Under the pieces are notes generated by a model. That model had not been told where the DNA came from, made no database searches, and saw nothing but the letters and a program-made list of their open reading frames with translations. From positions 62,001-126,000 of the forward strand of contig NZ_LZIL01000043.1 in the NCBI RefSeq assembly GCF_001667075.1: a stretch of 64,000 nucleotides of DNA, in the 5' to 3' direction. Source of the DNA: Mycobacterium sp. 852014-52450_SCH5900713. Lineage in GTDB: Bacteria; Actinomycetota; Actinomycetes; Mycobacteriales; Mycobacteriaceae. The position numbers and the translations under genes are program-made. How positions within the stretch are numbered: position 1 is the stretch's first letter; every line of letters begins with the position of its first letter. Below, one piece after another: positions 35,108-44,146 of this stretch.

Positions 35108-36207
35108 TGCAGCAGCAGCAGCTCGAAGCTGAAGCCCGGACCCATCGCCAGCATGACCCCGAAGCTCCCTTCGGCCGGCGGCTCCGCCACCGTTCGGCGC
35201 AGCACGTCGAGCACGGATGCCGAAGAGATATTGCCGTTGTCGCGCATGGAGTTCCGGCTGTGGATCAACGCCTCCGCCGGTAGTCCGAGTGCGTCCTCAA
35301 TCGAGTCGAGGACTTTGGGTCCGCCGGGGTGACACACCCACGTCGAGACGTCCGGCAGGGACAGGCCGTGGTCGGCCAGGAATCCGTCAACCTCTTTGCG
35401 CAGATGGGCGTCGGCCATCTTCGGCACGTCGCGCGACATCACGAGTTGAAAACCGCTGGAACCGACGTTCCAGCCCATGACGTCGACGGTCTCGGGCACG
35501 ACGCAGCTGCGGGTCCCGAGGATTCGGGGCGCCCGACGATCCCTGCGGCCCCGAGGGATTCGATCGGCGCCCGTGGCTACCACCGCGGCGGCGCCGTCAC
35601 CGAACAGCGACACACCGATGAGGGCGGGAACCGAGGTGTCGTCGCGCTGCAGCGTGAGGGAACACAACTCGACCGACAGGAGCACGGCCACATCCCCCGG
35701 GTAGCCATGCAGGTAGTCGTGCACGCGCGCCATCCCGGCGGCGCCGGCGACACAGCCCAGACCGAACAGCGGGACACGTTTGATATTGGGCCGCAATCCG
35801 ATTCGGGCCATCAGCCGTGCGTCGATGGTGGGCACCGCGATCCCGGTGCTGGATACCATCACGATGGTGTCCACCTCGTGTGGTTCTATGCCCGCGTCGG
35901 CCAGCGCCGACCGTATCGCCCGCTCGCCGAGGTCGACGGCGACCTCGAGATAGGCGTCGTTCGCTTCGGTGAAGCCGCTCAACCGCGGGTAACGCGACAG
36001 CGGCAGCGCGAGGCTGCGCTGGTCCACCCCCGTCGTCTGCGCGAAGCGCAGAAACCGCGGGTCGGTGAATTCGGTTAGCTCGCGGGCGACTTCGTCCTGG
36101 TTGTAGCGGTGCGTAGTGAAGGCCACCGCGGCGCCGACGATGTGCGGCGCGCCGCTGCCACGCTGGACGGCCCGCGATGTGGATGTGAGATGCGATGTTG
36201 CAGTCAT
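35101..36207 (-). CDS. Type III polyketide synthase (alkylresorcinol/alkylpyrone synthase-like)
   Basis: A 368-residue chalcone-synthase-fold enzyme. The catalytic triad is C152 (FGLGCVAGAAG), H293 (VCHPGGPKVLD) and N326 (RDNGNISSAS). Members in mycobacteria (Pks10/11/18-like) extend fatty acyl-CoA with malonyl-CoA to make alkylpyrones or resorcinols, and in some cases lipid quinones. The neighbouring ICMT-like enzyme probably methylates the product. The inverted repeat at 36237-36270 precedes this gene. Confidence 0.93.
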   Translation of the reverse strand: MTATSHLTSTSRAVQRGSGAPHIVGAAVAFTTHRYNQDEVARELTEFTDPRFLRFAQTTGVDQRSLALPLSRYPRLSGFTEANDAYLEVAVDLGERAIRSALADAGIEPHEVDTIVMVSSTGIAVPTIDARLMARIGLRPNIKRVPLFGLGCVAGAAGMARVHDYLHGYPGDVAVLLSVELCSLTLQRDDTSVPALIGVSLFGDGAAAVVATGADRIPRGRRDRRAPRILGTRSCVVPETVDVMGWNVGSSGFQLVMSRDVPKMADAHLRKEVDGFLADHGLSLPDVSTWVCHPGGPKVLDSIEDALGLPAEALIHSRNSMRDNGNISSASVLDVLRRTVAEPPAEGSFGVMLAMGPGFSFELLLLQW

Positions 36208-36236
36208 GCCTAAGCCGACGACGGGTTCCGCTCAAC

Positions 36237-36270
36237 GGTTCATCGGAGGGTCATCCTGGTGAGATGAACC
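36237..36270. promoter_or_regulatory. Inverted repeat upstream of the type III PKS gene
   Basis: GGTTCATC (36237-36244) and GATGAACC (36263-36270) form an 8-bp inverted repeat with an 18-base spacer. It lies 30-63 bases before the PKS start. There is no U-tract, so an operator is more likely than a terminator of the molybdopterin gene. Confidence 0.4.
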
Positions 36271-36332
36271 ACAGTCCTGCGCTAAGCGTTAACCAAGCGA
36301 GGGGGTATGCCGGGGGCAGCGGGCCAACGCGA

Positions 36333-38567
36333 TCAGATTGTTTGCGCGGACCGGAATCGGGCTTGATCGTCGATGATCGTCACCGGGATGCCGTTGAGCG
36401 CGCCGTTGCCGGACGGCTCGTCGATAAACGTCGGCAGGGAGAGCACATTCGTGTTTGCGCCCGGCGAGCTGTTGGCCACCGCCATGCGGGTGCCCGGCTT
36501 GCCATGCCCCCAGCCGTGCGGCATCGACACCACGCCGGTTTTGATCGCGTCGGTGACCTCGGCCGGCACTTTGATTTCCCCGGCGTCCGATTTCACGGTG
36601 ACGACATCGCCGTCCTCGATGCCGCAGCGGGCCGCGTCGTCGGGGTGAATCAGCAACGTGCACCGGTCCTTTCCCTTCATCAGCGCCGGCACGTTGTGCA
36701 GCCAGGTGTTGTTCGAGCGCAGGTGTCGGCGGCTCACCAGAACGAGCGGCTCGGCCGGTCGTTCCATCCGGGCGGCCAGCCTGGGCAGGTCGTCGAGCAG
36801 GTATTGCGGGGCGAGCCGGATCTTCTTGTCGGGGGTGCCGAGGATGTCCGGCAGCTGCGGGACCATCGGGCCGAAGTCGATGCCGTTCGGGTTGGCCTTC
36901 AATAGGTCCAGCGTCAGCCCGCCCGGGTTTTTCCCGTACTGATCCCCGAAGGGCCCGGTTCGCAGCGTGAGGTCAAGCATGCGCTCGGGACCGCCCTGAT
37001 CGTAGAGCTTGCGGATCTGAGCGCCGTCGACGCGGCGGGTGAAGGCCAGGTAATCGAAGAAGCCGTCGTCGATCGCCGTGACGTCGACATCTTCGGCCGG
37101 CGTGCCCGTGCACAGGCCGGTCAGCCGGATCAGGATCTCCCATTCGTGCGGGCGGTCCCCCGGATCGAACACCGGCGCCGAGTAATTCGCGATGCTGTGG
37201 ATCGCAAAGAGCAGGATCAGGTCATCGTGGTGGGGTTGTTCGAGCGGGGATAGGCCGGGCAGGATCACATCGGCGTGCCGCGTCGTCTCGTTGAGCCAAA
37301 GATCAACGGAGATCATCGCTTCCAGCATCGGCAGGACTTCGTCGAGCTTGTCGCCGCCGGGAGTGGACAACACCGGGTTGCCGGCGACCGTGATGAGGGC
37401 CTTGAGCTGTCCCTCGCCCGGGGTGGCGATCTCTTCGGCCATGCAGGACACCGGCGCCTGGCCGAGCACTTCCTTCGCCCCGCGCACGCGGGTGCGCCAG
37501 CGGCCGAATTCCGGGAGGCCACCTTCCAGGCCGGGCAGCGGTTGCGTGGTGATCGACCAGGCCGCCGGCTTGGGGAACATCGCTCCCCCGGGAACGTCGA
37601 AATGGCCGGTCAAGATGTTGATGACGTCGACCAGCCAGCTGGCGAGGCTGCCAAACTCCTGATTGCACAGACCGATTCGGCCGTACACCACCGACTTTTC
37701 GGTGCCGGCGAGCTCGCGGGCCAAGAGCCGGATGCGGTCCTCGTCGATGCCGGTAACGGCGCTGACCCGTTCCGGCGGCCACTCCGCGGCGACCCGGCGC
37801 ATCGTGTCAACCCCGTCGACGTGTGGTCCGGGATCGATCAGGCCCTCGTCAAACAGCGTGTGCGCCACGGCCAGCAGCAGCGCGGCGTCCGTCCCGGGCA
37901 CGATGGGAAGCCACTCGTCGGCGCGCGCCGCGGTCTGCGTGCGCACCGGGTCGATCACGATCACCTTGCCGCGCTGGCGGATCCGGTCGATCAGACCCAT
38001 CACATCGGGCGCCGCCAGCAAGGACCCCTGCGACGCGGCGGGGTTGGCGCCCATGATCACCATCAGGTCGGTGCGTTCGATGTCGGGCACCGGGAAGTTC
38101 CACCAAAGGCCGTACATCAGGTGCGACGACAGGTTTTTGGGCCACTGGTCGACCGTCCCCGGTGAATACGTGATCGGCATGCCGGACATGCCCATCAGCA
38201 CACCCGCGTACCGGGCCAGTGAAAACGAGTGCGCCAGCGGGTTACCGGTGTAGGCGGTGACCGCCCCGATTCCATACTTCTCGATCACCGGCGTCAGCAA
38301 TTCGGTGCAGCGGCGGAAGGCCGCGTCCCAGCTGACCTCCTGCCACTGGCCGTCTACCTTGATCATGGGCCGGCGGATGCGGTCCGGGTCGTCGTGGAGC
38401 GCCGCAAGTGAGACGCCCTTGGGGCAGATGTGTCCGCGGCTCCACACGTCGTCGCGGTTTCCCCGGATGCTGGTGACCCTGCCGCCGTCGACCTGAATCT
38501 CCAAGCCGCACATGGCTTCACACAGGGGGCAGGTGCGCAGATGCCTGCCGTCTTGGCACGTCGTCAC
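36333..38567 (-). CDS. Molybdopterin (bis-MGD) oxidoreductase with 4Fe-4S cluster
   Basis: A 744-residue enzyme of the DMSO reductase superfamily. Cysteines C13, C16, C20 and C48 (CPLCEAMC, then HICPKG) bind a 4Fe-4S cluster. The MGD-binding regions include VMIMGANPAASQGSLLA-like text (MVIMGANPAA), a nucleotide-binding region before it, and the C-terminal aspartate-decarboxylase fold (LLIHPDDAARCGIEDGDVVT). It resembles M. tuberculosis Rv0197. No Tat signal is visible, so it is cytoplasmic. Family members handle formate, nitrate, polysulfide or other oxyanions; the substrate is not clear. Its start has a moderate ribosome site. Confidence 0.9.
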   Translation of the reverse strand: MTTCQDGRHLRTCPLCEAMCGLEIQVDGGRVTSIRGNRDDVWSRGHICPKGVSLAALHDDPDRIRRPMIKVDGQWQEVSWDAAFRRCTELLTPVIEKYGIGAVTAYTGNPLAHSFSLARYAGVLMGMSGMPITYSPGTVDQWPKNLSSHLMYGLWWNFPVPDIERTDLMVIMGANPAASQGSLLAAPDVMGLIDRIRQRGKVIVIDPVRTQTAARADEWLPIVPGTDAALLLAVAHTLFDEGLIDPGPHVDGVDTMRRVAAEWPPERVSAVTGIDEDRIRLLARELAGTEKSVVYGRIGLCNQEFGSLASWLVDVINILTGHFDVPGGAMFPKPAAWSITTQPLPGLEGGLPEFGRWRTRVRGAKEVLGQAPVSCMAEEIATPGEGQLKALITVAGNPVLSTPGGDKLDEVLPMLEAMISVDLWLNETTRHADVILPGLSPLEQPHHDDLILLFAIHSIANYSAPVFDPGDRPHEWEILIRLTGLCTGTPAEDVDVTAIDDGFFDYLAFTRRVDGAQIRKLYDQGGPERMLDLTLRTGPFGDQYGKNPGGLTLDLLKANPNGIDFGPMVPQLPDILGTPDKKIRLAPQYLLDDLPRLAARMERPAEPLVLVSRRHLRSNNTWLHNVPALMKGKDRCTLLIHPDDAARCGIEDGDVVTVKSDAGEIKVPAEVTDAIKTGVVSMPHGWGHGKPGTRMAVANSSPGANTNVLSLPTFIDEPSGNGALNGIPVTIIDDQARFRSAQTI

Positions 38568-38615
38568 CCACTCACTGTATTCCGCTACTCACCGTCGCGG
38601 AAGTGGCAATCCGGG

Positions 38616-39041
38616 TCAGGACGCCCAGGGGCCGATGCCGCCGGCCTTTTCGATGCGAATCCGGGTCAGGAATCCGGGCGGCGCGCCGTCCGGCGGGAAT
38701 TTCGTGTTCGGGTCCCCGAGGATCGGGTTGAGCTCCTCGAGAAGCTCGGGAGCGCCGCCCTCGACGATTCGCGCCGTGCCGGTGATGGAGAGGTACGGCC
38801 GCATCCCCGTGCTCGGCTCGTCGAGCGACACGACGGTGACGGCCACCCGCGGGTCGTTACGGACATTGCGAACCTTCTTGTGGGCGGCGAGGTGCGCGGT
38901 GACGAGTTCGTCTCCGTCGGGCGTCGACTGCAGAGCGACCCAGACCAGGCTGACCTGGGGGCTGCCGTCGGGGTTGAGGGTGACCAGGGTGGCATCGGCG
39001 CCCTTGCCGATCAGGTCGCGGGCGGCGTCGTTCAGCTTCAT
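38616..39041 (-). CDS. PPOX-class F420-dependent split-barrel oxidoreductase
   Basis: A 141-residue split-barrel flavin/F420-binding protein: MKLNDAARDLIGKGADATLV, then DGSPQVSLVWVALQ, and PYLSITGTARIV. Mycobacteria have many such F420H2-dependent reductases, some of them biliverdin or quinone reductases. The ATG at 39041 is chosen since upstream codons do not fit the family; an ORF track start 71 codons earlier includes the neighbouring gene region. It lies on the minus strand, downstream of an intergenic stretch shared with the small gene at 39226. The substrate is not known. Confidence 0.85.
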   Translation of the reverse strand: MKLNDAARDLIGKGADATLVTLNPDGSPQVSLVWVALQSTPDGDELVTAHLAAHKKVRNVRNDPRVAVTVVSLDEPSTGMRPYLSITGTARIVEGGAPELLEELNPILGDPNTKFPPDGAPPGFLTRIRIEKAGGIGPWAS

Positions 39042-39225
39042 GCCTGATGTGACTGCCGGGGGCCGGGATTCATTCCCGTGTCCGGAATAAGCATGGACGG
39101 ATGGCGGGTTGATGGTGGGCAGGGCGGCTTTTGAAACACATTTGAGTTCGACCAGTCGGCTGTACAAGCGCGACGCCCCGGCCCTAGCTTCGACGCAGTA
39201 GATCTTCGGGAAGGGAGCTGGCGCG

Positions 39226-39408
39226 TTGAGCGAACCACGGCACCCGTCGGGCATCGATTATCTGCGAGATGAAGTCCTCAGCCGACTGGACGCGCAACCG
39301 TTCGAGGACTGGTCCCCCGCCCTGCTGCGCGCCCTGATCGCCGTCTTCGATCTGAACGGCGTGACGCCGGCCGCCCCACGAGGCTTCCGGCCTCACATCG
39401 TGCGGTGA
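39226..39408 (+). CDS. Small conserved hypothetical protein
   Basis: A 60-residue protein starting with TTG (39226), with the purine-rich GGGAAGGGAG about 8-10 bases before it. The sequence (HPSGIDYLRDEVLSRLDAQP, then SPALLRALIAVFDLNGV) looks helical and soluble. It ends 14 bp from the transglutaminase gene, convergent. No domain was recognised. Confidence 0.55.
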   Translation: MSEPRHPSGIDYLRDEVLSRLDAQPFEDWSPALLRALIAVFDLNGVTPAAPRGFRPHIVR

Positions 39409-39421
39409 CTTCGCAGAGCCG

Positions 39422-40264
39422 CTACCACAGGCTCACCAGTTGATCGACCGAATCCTTGGGTAGCTCCCCGTCCACCACCGCGGTGACCGTCGCGTTGTTC
39501 AGCGTGACGGAGCCTTTGTGGTTGTCCAGGAACGCCGTGTCGGCGGCATCACGACCGGTGGCGATCCGCACCATCGACTGCCGCGGCGACAGGCACGTCG
39601 CGTCGACCACACGCCAGACGCCGTCGACGAATGCCTCGGCCACCGCGTGGAAATCCATCGGCTGGCATCCCGGCGCGTAGACCGCCACCAGCCGGGCGGG
39701 GACGTTCAAAGCGCGCAGCAATGCGATCACCAGGTGGGCGTAGTCACGGCACACACCGGCGCCCGCCAGCAACGTGTCGGTGGCGCCGTCGATCGGATCA
39801 CTGGAGCCGGGAACGTAATTCAGCCGCGTGCCCACCCACGACGAGACCCTCTCGAGCAGCCTCTCCGAGGTCGCATACTGCTGGAACTCCGTGGCGGCGA
39901 AGCCGAAGAATTTGTCGGCCTCCGCGTACCGGCTCGGGCGCAGATAAGTGATCAAGTCGATGTCGCGCACGGGCGGGGGCTCAGCTTGTCCGGCCACCGT
40001 TGCCGAGTACGAAAGCGTGACGATCCCGGCTTCCGCCTCGATGGAATGGATCCGGGTGCCGTGCTCACCGACGATCTCACGCGGCTCAATTGGCTTACCG
40101 TCCAAGGTGATCGCCAGCGATTCGCTGACGTCGACACCCGGCTGCTGGGCAACGGTGACCTGGAATTCCAGGGTCGTCGGCGCCGTCACCTCGACTTCGA
40201 TGTCGGTGCCGACGACACGTTTGAGATCGCCTGTTGTAATGACTGCCCCCTGCTTGCTCGCCAC
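39422..40264 (-). CDS. Transglutaminase-like family protein
   Basis: A 280-residue protein with an N-terminal beta-rich domain and a transglutaminase-like papain fold. The catalytic triad is C172 (GVCRDYAHL), H206 (DFHAVAEAF) and D221 (VVDATCLS). Bacterial members act as proteases, amidases or peptide-bond modifiers. No signal peptide is seen, so a cytoplasmic role is expected. It is divergent from the SnoaL-like gene, with a 76-bp shared promoter region. The substrate is unknown. Confidence 0.88.
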   Translation of the reverse strand: MASKQGAVITTGDLKRVVGTDIEVEVTAPTTLEFQVTVAQQPGVDVSESLAITLDGKPIEPREIVGEHGTRIHSIEAEAGIVTLSYSATVAGQAEPPPVRDIDLITYLRPSRYAEADKFFGFAATEFQQYATSERLLERVSSWVGTRLNYVPGSSDPIDGATDTLLAGAGVCRDYAHLVIALLRALNVPARLVAVYAPGCQPMDFHAVAEAFVDGVWRVVDATCLSPRQSMVRIATGRDAADTAFLDNHKGSVTLNNATVTAVVDGELPKDSVDQLVSLW

Positions 40265-40340
40265 CTGCCTACGCTAGTCATCCAACACAAAGACCCGGCG
40301 ATACGCAGCGCGAGAGCGCTCCTGGCGAGGAGTCACGACG

Positions 40341-40790
40341 GTGGAGACTTGGGAACTGGTCGCCCGTGAACGAATCCGCGAGACGTTGGCGAGATACAAC
40401 TGGTCCGGTGACGCGGGCCGCCTCGAGGGTCTCGCGGAGACGTTCTGCCCAGACGGTGTCCTCGAGATACGAGGCTTCGAGCCGCTGCGCGGTCGATCCG
40501 CGATCGTCACCTTCCTCGGCGGCATCACCGGGACCGTCGCCGCCGGCGCCCGCGTGAAGCCCGTCGTCCGGCACAACGTCACCAACGTGGTGTTCACCGC
40601 ACTGGATGCCGATCAGGCGCAGGTCTCGTCTTACTTCACCGTGCTCACCGACATCGGCCTCGACCATTTCGGCCGTTATCGCGACACCCTGGTGCCCGAC
40701 GGTGACGCCTGGCTGATCAAGCATCGCAAGGTGTCGACCGACTGGGCGGCGCGCGGGTCGACGATGGCAAGGCGGTCGCGCGGCGACTGA
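40341..40790 (+). CDS. SnoaL-like (NTF2-fold) protein
   Basis: A 149-residue alpha+beta cone protein. It begins with RERIRETLARYNWSGDAGRL, typical of SnoaL-4-type members, followed by FCPDGVLEIRGFEPLRGRSA and a basic tail. Such folds serve as isomerases, dehydratases or nothing catalytic; no active-site set can be named. The GTG at 40341 has GGCGAGGAG upstream. It stands alone between the transglutaminase gene and the WS/DGAT promoter. Confidence 0.8.
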   Translation: METWELVARERIRETLARYNWSGDAGRLEGLAETFCPDGVLEIRGFEPLRGRSAIVTFLGGITGTVAAGARVKPVVRHNVTNVVFTALDADQAQVSSYFTVLTDIGLDHFGRYRDTLVPDGDAWLIKHRKVSTDWAARGSTMARRSRGD

Positions 40791-40935
40791 GTCCTGCGCC
40801 GAGATGAACGTCGGTGGCAATTTCGTTGAATCTCTCGCTCAAATGTTTGCCGCAGACCGTTCAACGGCTACAGATAGGGATCAGACCTTGAGATTGCAGT
40901 CAACCGTGATTGCGTTCCCCGGTGGGGCCCGGGGC

Positions 40936-40963
40936 TGACCGCAGGTCACGTGACCAGCGGTCA
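40936..40963. promoter_or_regulatory. Near-perfect 28-bp palindrome before the WS/DGAT gene
   Basis: The arms TGACCGC (40936-40942) and GCGGTCA (40957-40963) flank the perfect 12-bp core GGTCACGTGACC (40944-40955). In all, 26 of 28 positions are symmetrical. It ends at the A of a possible ATG (40963) and lies 26 bases before the ATG at 40990, so it is probably an operator controlling the gene. Confidence 0.7.
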
Positions 40964-40989
40964 TGGCCACACAATCGAGACGAGCGAAA

Positions 40990-42381
40990 ATGCAACGACT
41001 GAGTGGATTAGACGCGTTCTTTCTGTACCTGGAATCCCCGACGCAGCCGTTGAATGTTTGCTGCGTGCTGGAGTTGGACCCCGCTGAGTTGCCCGAGGGC
41101 TACACCTTCGAGCAATTTCGCGGGGCGCTGTCGGCGCAAGTGGACGCGGTGCCGGAATTCCGCCTCAAGCTGGCCGACAACCAGCTGAACTTCGACCACC
41201 CGGTCTGGGTGGACGACGAACTTTTCGACCTCGCGCGGCATCTCCACCGGGTTGCCCTGCCGGCGCCCGGGGGATCCCGGGAATTAGCGGAGATCTGCGG
41301 GCACATCGCCGGGCTGGCGCTGGACCGCGATCGCCCGCTGTGGGAAATGTGGGTGATCGAGGGCCTGCACGGCCGCGCGCTGTCGGTCGTCCTCAAGGCC
41401 CACCACGCGGTGGTCGACGGGATCGGCGGGGCCAACCTGCTGGCCCAGTTGTGCAGCACCGCGCAGGACGCCCCAGCCCCGGAGCCCGCCGCCCGCTCCG
41501 GTGGGGCGAATCCCCTACAGATCGCCGCGTCCGGACTCATCGGCGCCGCGTTGCGGCCGTGGCGCCTGGCCAAGGTGGTGCCGGCAACCGCGCTGACGCT
41601 CGCGCAGACGCTGTTGCGCGCCCGCGGCGGCAGACCCACGATGGCCGCCCCGTTCGCTGCGCCGCCGACGGCGTTCAACGGCCCCTTCACCCGGCGCCGC
41701 AACGTCGCGTTCACGTCGCTTGACCTCGAGGACGTCAAGAAGGTCAAGAACAGGTTCGGAGTCACCATCAACGATGTGGTGACGGCGCTGTGCGCGGGCG
41801 CCCTGCGACAGTTCTTCTTGGACCGCAACGAACTTTCGGACAGCCCGATGGTGGCCAGCGTGCCGGTCTCGGTGCGGGGCAAATCCGACCGGCCGGGCCG
41901 CAACCAGACCACCTGGATGCTCTGCCGCCTCGAAACCCACATCGACGACCCGGCGGAACGACTGAGCGGCATCGCGCAGGGCAACGCCGCGGCCAAGGAC
42001 CACGCCGCCGCAATGGGTTCCAGCCTGCTGCAGGACTGGACGCAGGTGACCGGTCAGACCATGTTCGGCGCCGCGATGAAGCTGCTGCCCCGTATCCCGC
42101 TGCCCGAGAAGCCGCCGCACAACCTGGTGCTGTCCAACGTGCCCGGGCCGCAGGAACAGCTGTACTTCATGGGCTGCCGGGTCGATGCGATTTATCCGCT
42201 CGGCCCGATCATCGCCGGTGCCGGACTCAACATCACCGTCATGTCGCTCAATGGCCGACTCGGCGTCGGCCTCATCTCCTGCCCCGACCTGGTTGCCGAT
42301 CTCTGGGACCTCGCCGACGCGTTTCCCGCGGCGCTCAAAGAGCTGCTGAATTGCAGCGAATCGAGCCACCAGCGGAGCTGA
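40990..42381 (+). CDS. Wax ester synthase/diacylglycerol acyltransferase (WS/DGAT)
   Basis: A 463-residue acyltransferase. It begins MQRLSGLDAFFLYLESPTQP, the usual start of this family, and has the catalytic HHAVVDG (H138/H139, D143). It makes triacylglycerol or wax ester from acyl-CoA, as Tgs proteins in mycobacteria do. The ATG at 40990 is preferred because the family start fits and the 28-bp palindrome would otherwise touch the start codon; an in-frame ATG at 40963 would add 9 residues. The hydrolase gene follows 27 bp downstream and may be cotranscribed. Confidence 0.93.
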   Translation: MQRLSGLDAFFLYLESPTQPLNVCCVLELDPAELPEGYTFEQFRGALSAQVDAVPEFRLKLADNQLNFDHPVWVDDELFDLARHLHRVALPAPGGSRELAEICGHIAGLALDRDRPLWEMWVIEGLHGRALSVVLKAHHAVVDGIGGANLLAQLCSTAQDAPAPEPAARSGGANPLQIAASGLIGAALRPWRLAKVVPATALTLAQTLLRARGGRPTMAAPFAAPPTAFNGPFTRRRNVAFTSLDLEDVKKVKNRFGVTINDVVTALCAGALRQFFLDRNELSDSPMVASVPVSVRGKSDRPGRNQTTWMLCRLETHIDDPAERLSGIAQGNAAAKDHAAAMGSSLLQDWTQVTGQTMFGAAMKLLPRIPLPEKPPHNLVLSNVPGPQEQLYFMGCRVDAIYPLGPIIAGAGLNITVMSLNGRLGVGLISCPDLVADLWDLADAFPAALKELLNCSESSHQRS

Positions 42382-42408
42382 CCGCCACGGCATGGCAAGG
42401 TGGCACCC

Positions 42409-43269
42409 GTGACAGACACCGTTACGCAGCAGGACCTGAGCGAAATCAGCACTCCCAAGGGAGCTTTGCGCTACTACGACTGCGGCCCGGAATCAGCTCC
42501 GGTGTTGCTGTTCCTGCACGGCTCGGGACCGGGTGTCACCGGCTGGCGGAACTTCCGCGGCATACTGCCCGCGTTCGCCGAGCGGTTCCGTTGCCTGATC
42601 CTGGAGTTCCCCGGGTTCGGCGTCAGCGACGACTTCGGCGGTCACCCGATGGTGACCGCGTTCGGCACCGTGGCGCCCTTCCTGGACGCGCTCGGCGTCG
42701 AGCGGGTGCACGTCGTCGGAAACTCGATGGGCGGCGGCGTCGGCATCAACTTCGCCACCGGAAACCCGGACCGCGTCCACCGGTTGGTCACCATCGGCGG
42801 CATCGGGACCAACATTTTCAGCCCGAGCCCCAGCGAGGGCATCCGGCTGCTGCAGGAGTTCGTCGAGGACCCCACCCGGCAGCGGCTGGTCGACTGGCTC
42901 AAGTCGATGGTCTACGACCAGGCGCTGATCACCGAGGAACTGATCGAGGAACGCTGGGAGCTGGCCACCGACCCGGACACGCTGGCCGCCGCGCGCCGCA
43001 TGTACGGGAAAGCGGCCTTCAGTGCCATGAACGCCGCGATGGCCGCCTCCGACCGCCCGCTGCCGTGGGCCGTCATGCACAAGTTGACCGCGCCCACCCT
43101 GCTGACCTGGGGACGCGACGATCGGGTGAGCCCGCCGGACATGGCGCTCATCCCGATGCGCACCATCCCCAACGCGGAGCTGCACATCTTCCCCAACTCC
43201 GGCCACTGGGCGATGATCGAAGCCCGCGAGGCGTTCGAGAGCACGGTGCTGGCGTTCCTGTCCCGCTAG
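42409..43269 (+). CDS. Alpha/beta hydrolase, C-C-bond hydrolase (BphD/HsaD)-like
   Basis: A 286-residue alpha/beta hydrolase. Oxyanion region FLHGSGPGVTGW, nucleophile motif VVGNSMGGGVGINFA, acid region TWGRDDRVSP and histidine in NSGHWAMIE match meta-cleavage product hydrolases such as HsaD and BphD. These split the ring-cleavage products made by extradiol dioxygenases. An extradiol dioxygenase gene lies 10 kb away in the HsaA/HsaC cluster, but a link is only suggested. GTG at 42409 has AAGG upstream; a GTG at 42400 is also possible. Confidence 0.85.
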   Translation: MTDTVTQQDLSEISTPKGALRYYDCGPESAPVLLFLHGSGPGVTGWRNFRGILPAFAERFRCLILEFPGFGVSDDFGGHPMVTAFGTVAPFLDALGVERVHVVGNSMGGGVGINFATGNPDRVHRLVTIGGIGTNIFSPSPSEGIRLLQEFVEDPTRQRLVDWLKSMVYDQALITEELIEERWELATDPDTLAAARRMYGKAAFSAMNAAMAASDRPLPWAVMHKLTAPTLLTWGRDDRVSPPDMALIPMRTIPNAELHIFPNSGHWAMIEAREAFESTVLAFLSR

Positions 43270-43321
43270 CGGCGATCGCGAGCGCGGCGCAGCCGGGCGA
43301 AGCGGGTCGCCGCCATCGAGG

Positions 43322-43798
43322 CTAAACCGACCCGGCCAGGCCTCTGCTCAACAGGTCGTGCGCGTCGGGATTGCCGTCCAGGACACGGGTGGTACGGACC
43401 TCGATCCGCCACTGGCCGTCGATCCGTCGCAGTGTGAAGTGGTTTGCGGCGCAACGCCATACGCGATATCCATCGCCGTCGCGGACCAGGACCAAGGACC
43501 CGCACACCGCCACCGCCGATTCGCCGGTGACCGTGACGACGCAGGGCCCAAGGAAATGCCCGCATCCCTTCGCCACCAGGTTCTGATGGGCCGACGAGCT
43601 CACCATGGCGTGCACCTCCGCCCGGCCCTCCATGCGCCAGCCGTCGACGTCGTAGATTCCGTCGTGTGCCCACAACCGCGCGGCCGCATCGGGATCCCCC
43701 GCGTCGACCGCCGGGCCATAGGAGGCGATCAGCCGCGCGATATCGCGTTCGTCCTCGAGCCGGCGCAGCCGAGTCGCCAACTCGTCGATGTCGCTCAT
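43322..43798 (-). CDS. SnoaL-like (NTF2-fold) dehydratase/isomerase-like protein
   Basis: A 158-residue NTF2-fold protein. The N-terminal helix LRRLEDERDIARLIASYGPA, then AAARLWAHDGIYDVDGW and the beta strands CVVTVTGESAVAVCG are typical of SnoaL-4 members. The ATG follows GAGGAGCAATT, a good Shine-Dalgarno. It converges on the hydrolase gene, 52 bp away. No catalytic residue can be assigned. Confidence 0.83.
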   Translation of the reverse strand: MSDIDELATRLRRLEDERDIARLIASYGPAVDAGDPDAAARLWAHDGIYDVDGWRMEGRAEVHAMVSSSAHQNLVAKGCGHFLGPCVVTVTGESAVAVCGSLVLVRDGDGYRVWRCAANHFTLRRIDGQWRIEVRTTRVLDGNPDAHDLLSRGLAGSV

Positions 43799-44146
43799 AA
43801 TTGCTCCTCATCGTCGGGATCGCGGCAGCGGACCACTATCGATCCCAACACGTTAGGACGGACGGCATGCGCTTCAAGGGCCGACCGGTCTCGATCCCGC
43901 GTAACCACAACGGCCCATTTTGGTTTGCTCAATCCATAAATCGGCCAACCCGAACATTTTGATCGAGGCCTCCTAACAGGCGCGATCACTTTTTACATGT
44001 TGTTTACGCGCGGCAATCTCAAGTTGCTGGGTCCTTGACCTCGGGTTAGGTTGGTCGGGTTTGCAGTCGCGGCCAGCGTCGGTCGGCGGCCTCGTCGCGG
44101 AAAACCGCGAAGCCACCATTCGTCATGTGCGGGAAAGGGGTTGCGC
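43799..44146. other. Intergenic promoter region of the P-type ATPase and SnoaL-like genes
   Basis: A 348-bp divergent region. It has an AT-rich stretch near 43990-44005 (CACTTTTTACATGTTGTTTA) that could hold promoter elements, and a hairpin TCGCGG-AAAA-CCGCGA at 44095-44110 in the probable leader of the ATPase mRNA. No gene is supported. Confidence 0.45.

Noticed and set aside
41790..43325. A 511-codon plus-strand ORF
   Set aside because: It is Arg-rich and spans WS/DGAT and the hydrolase in another frame; both real genes have full catalytic motifs.
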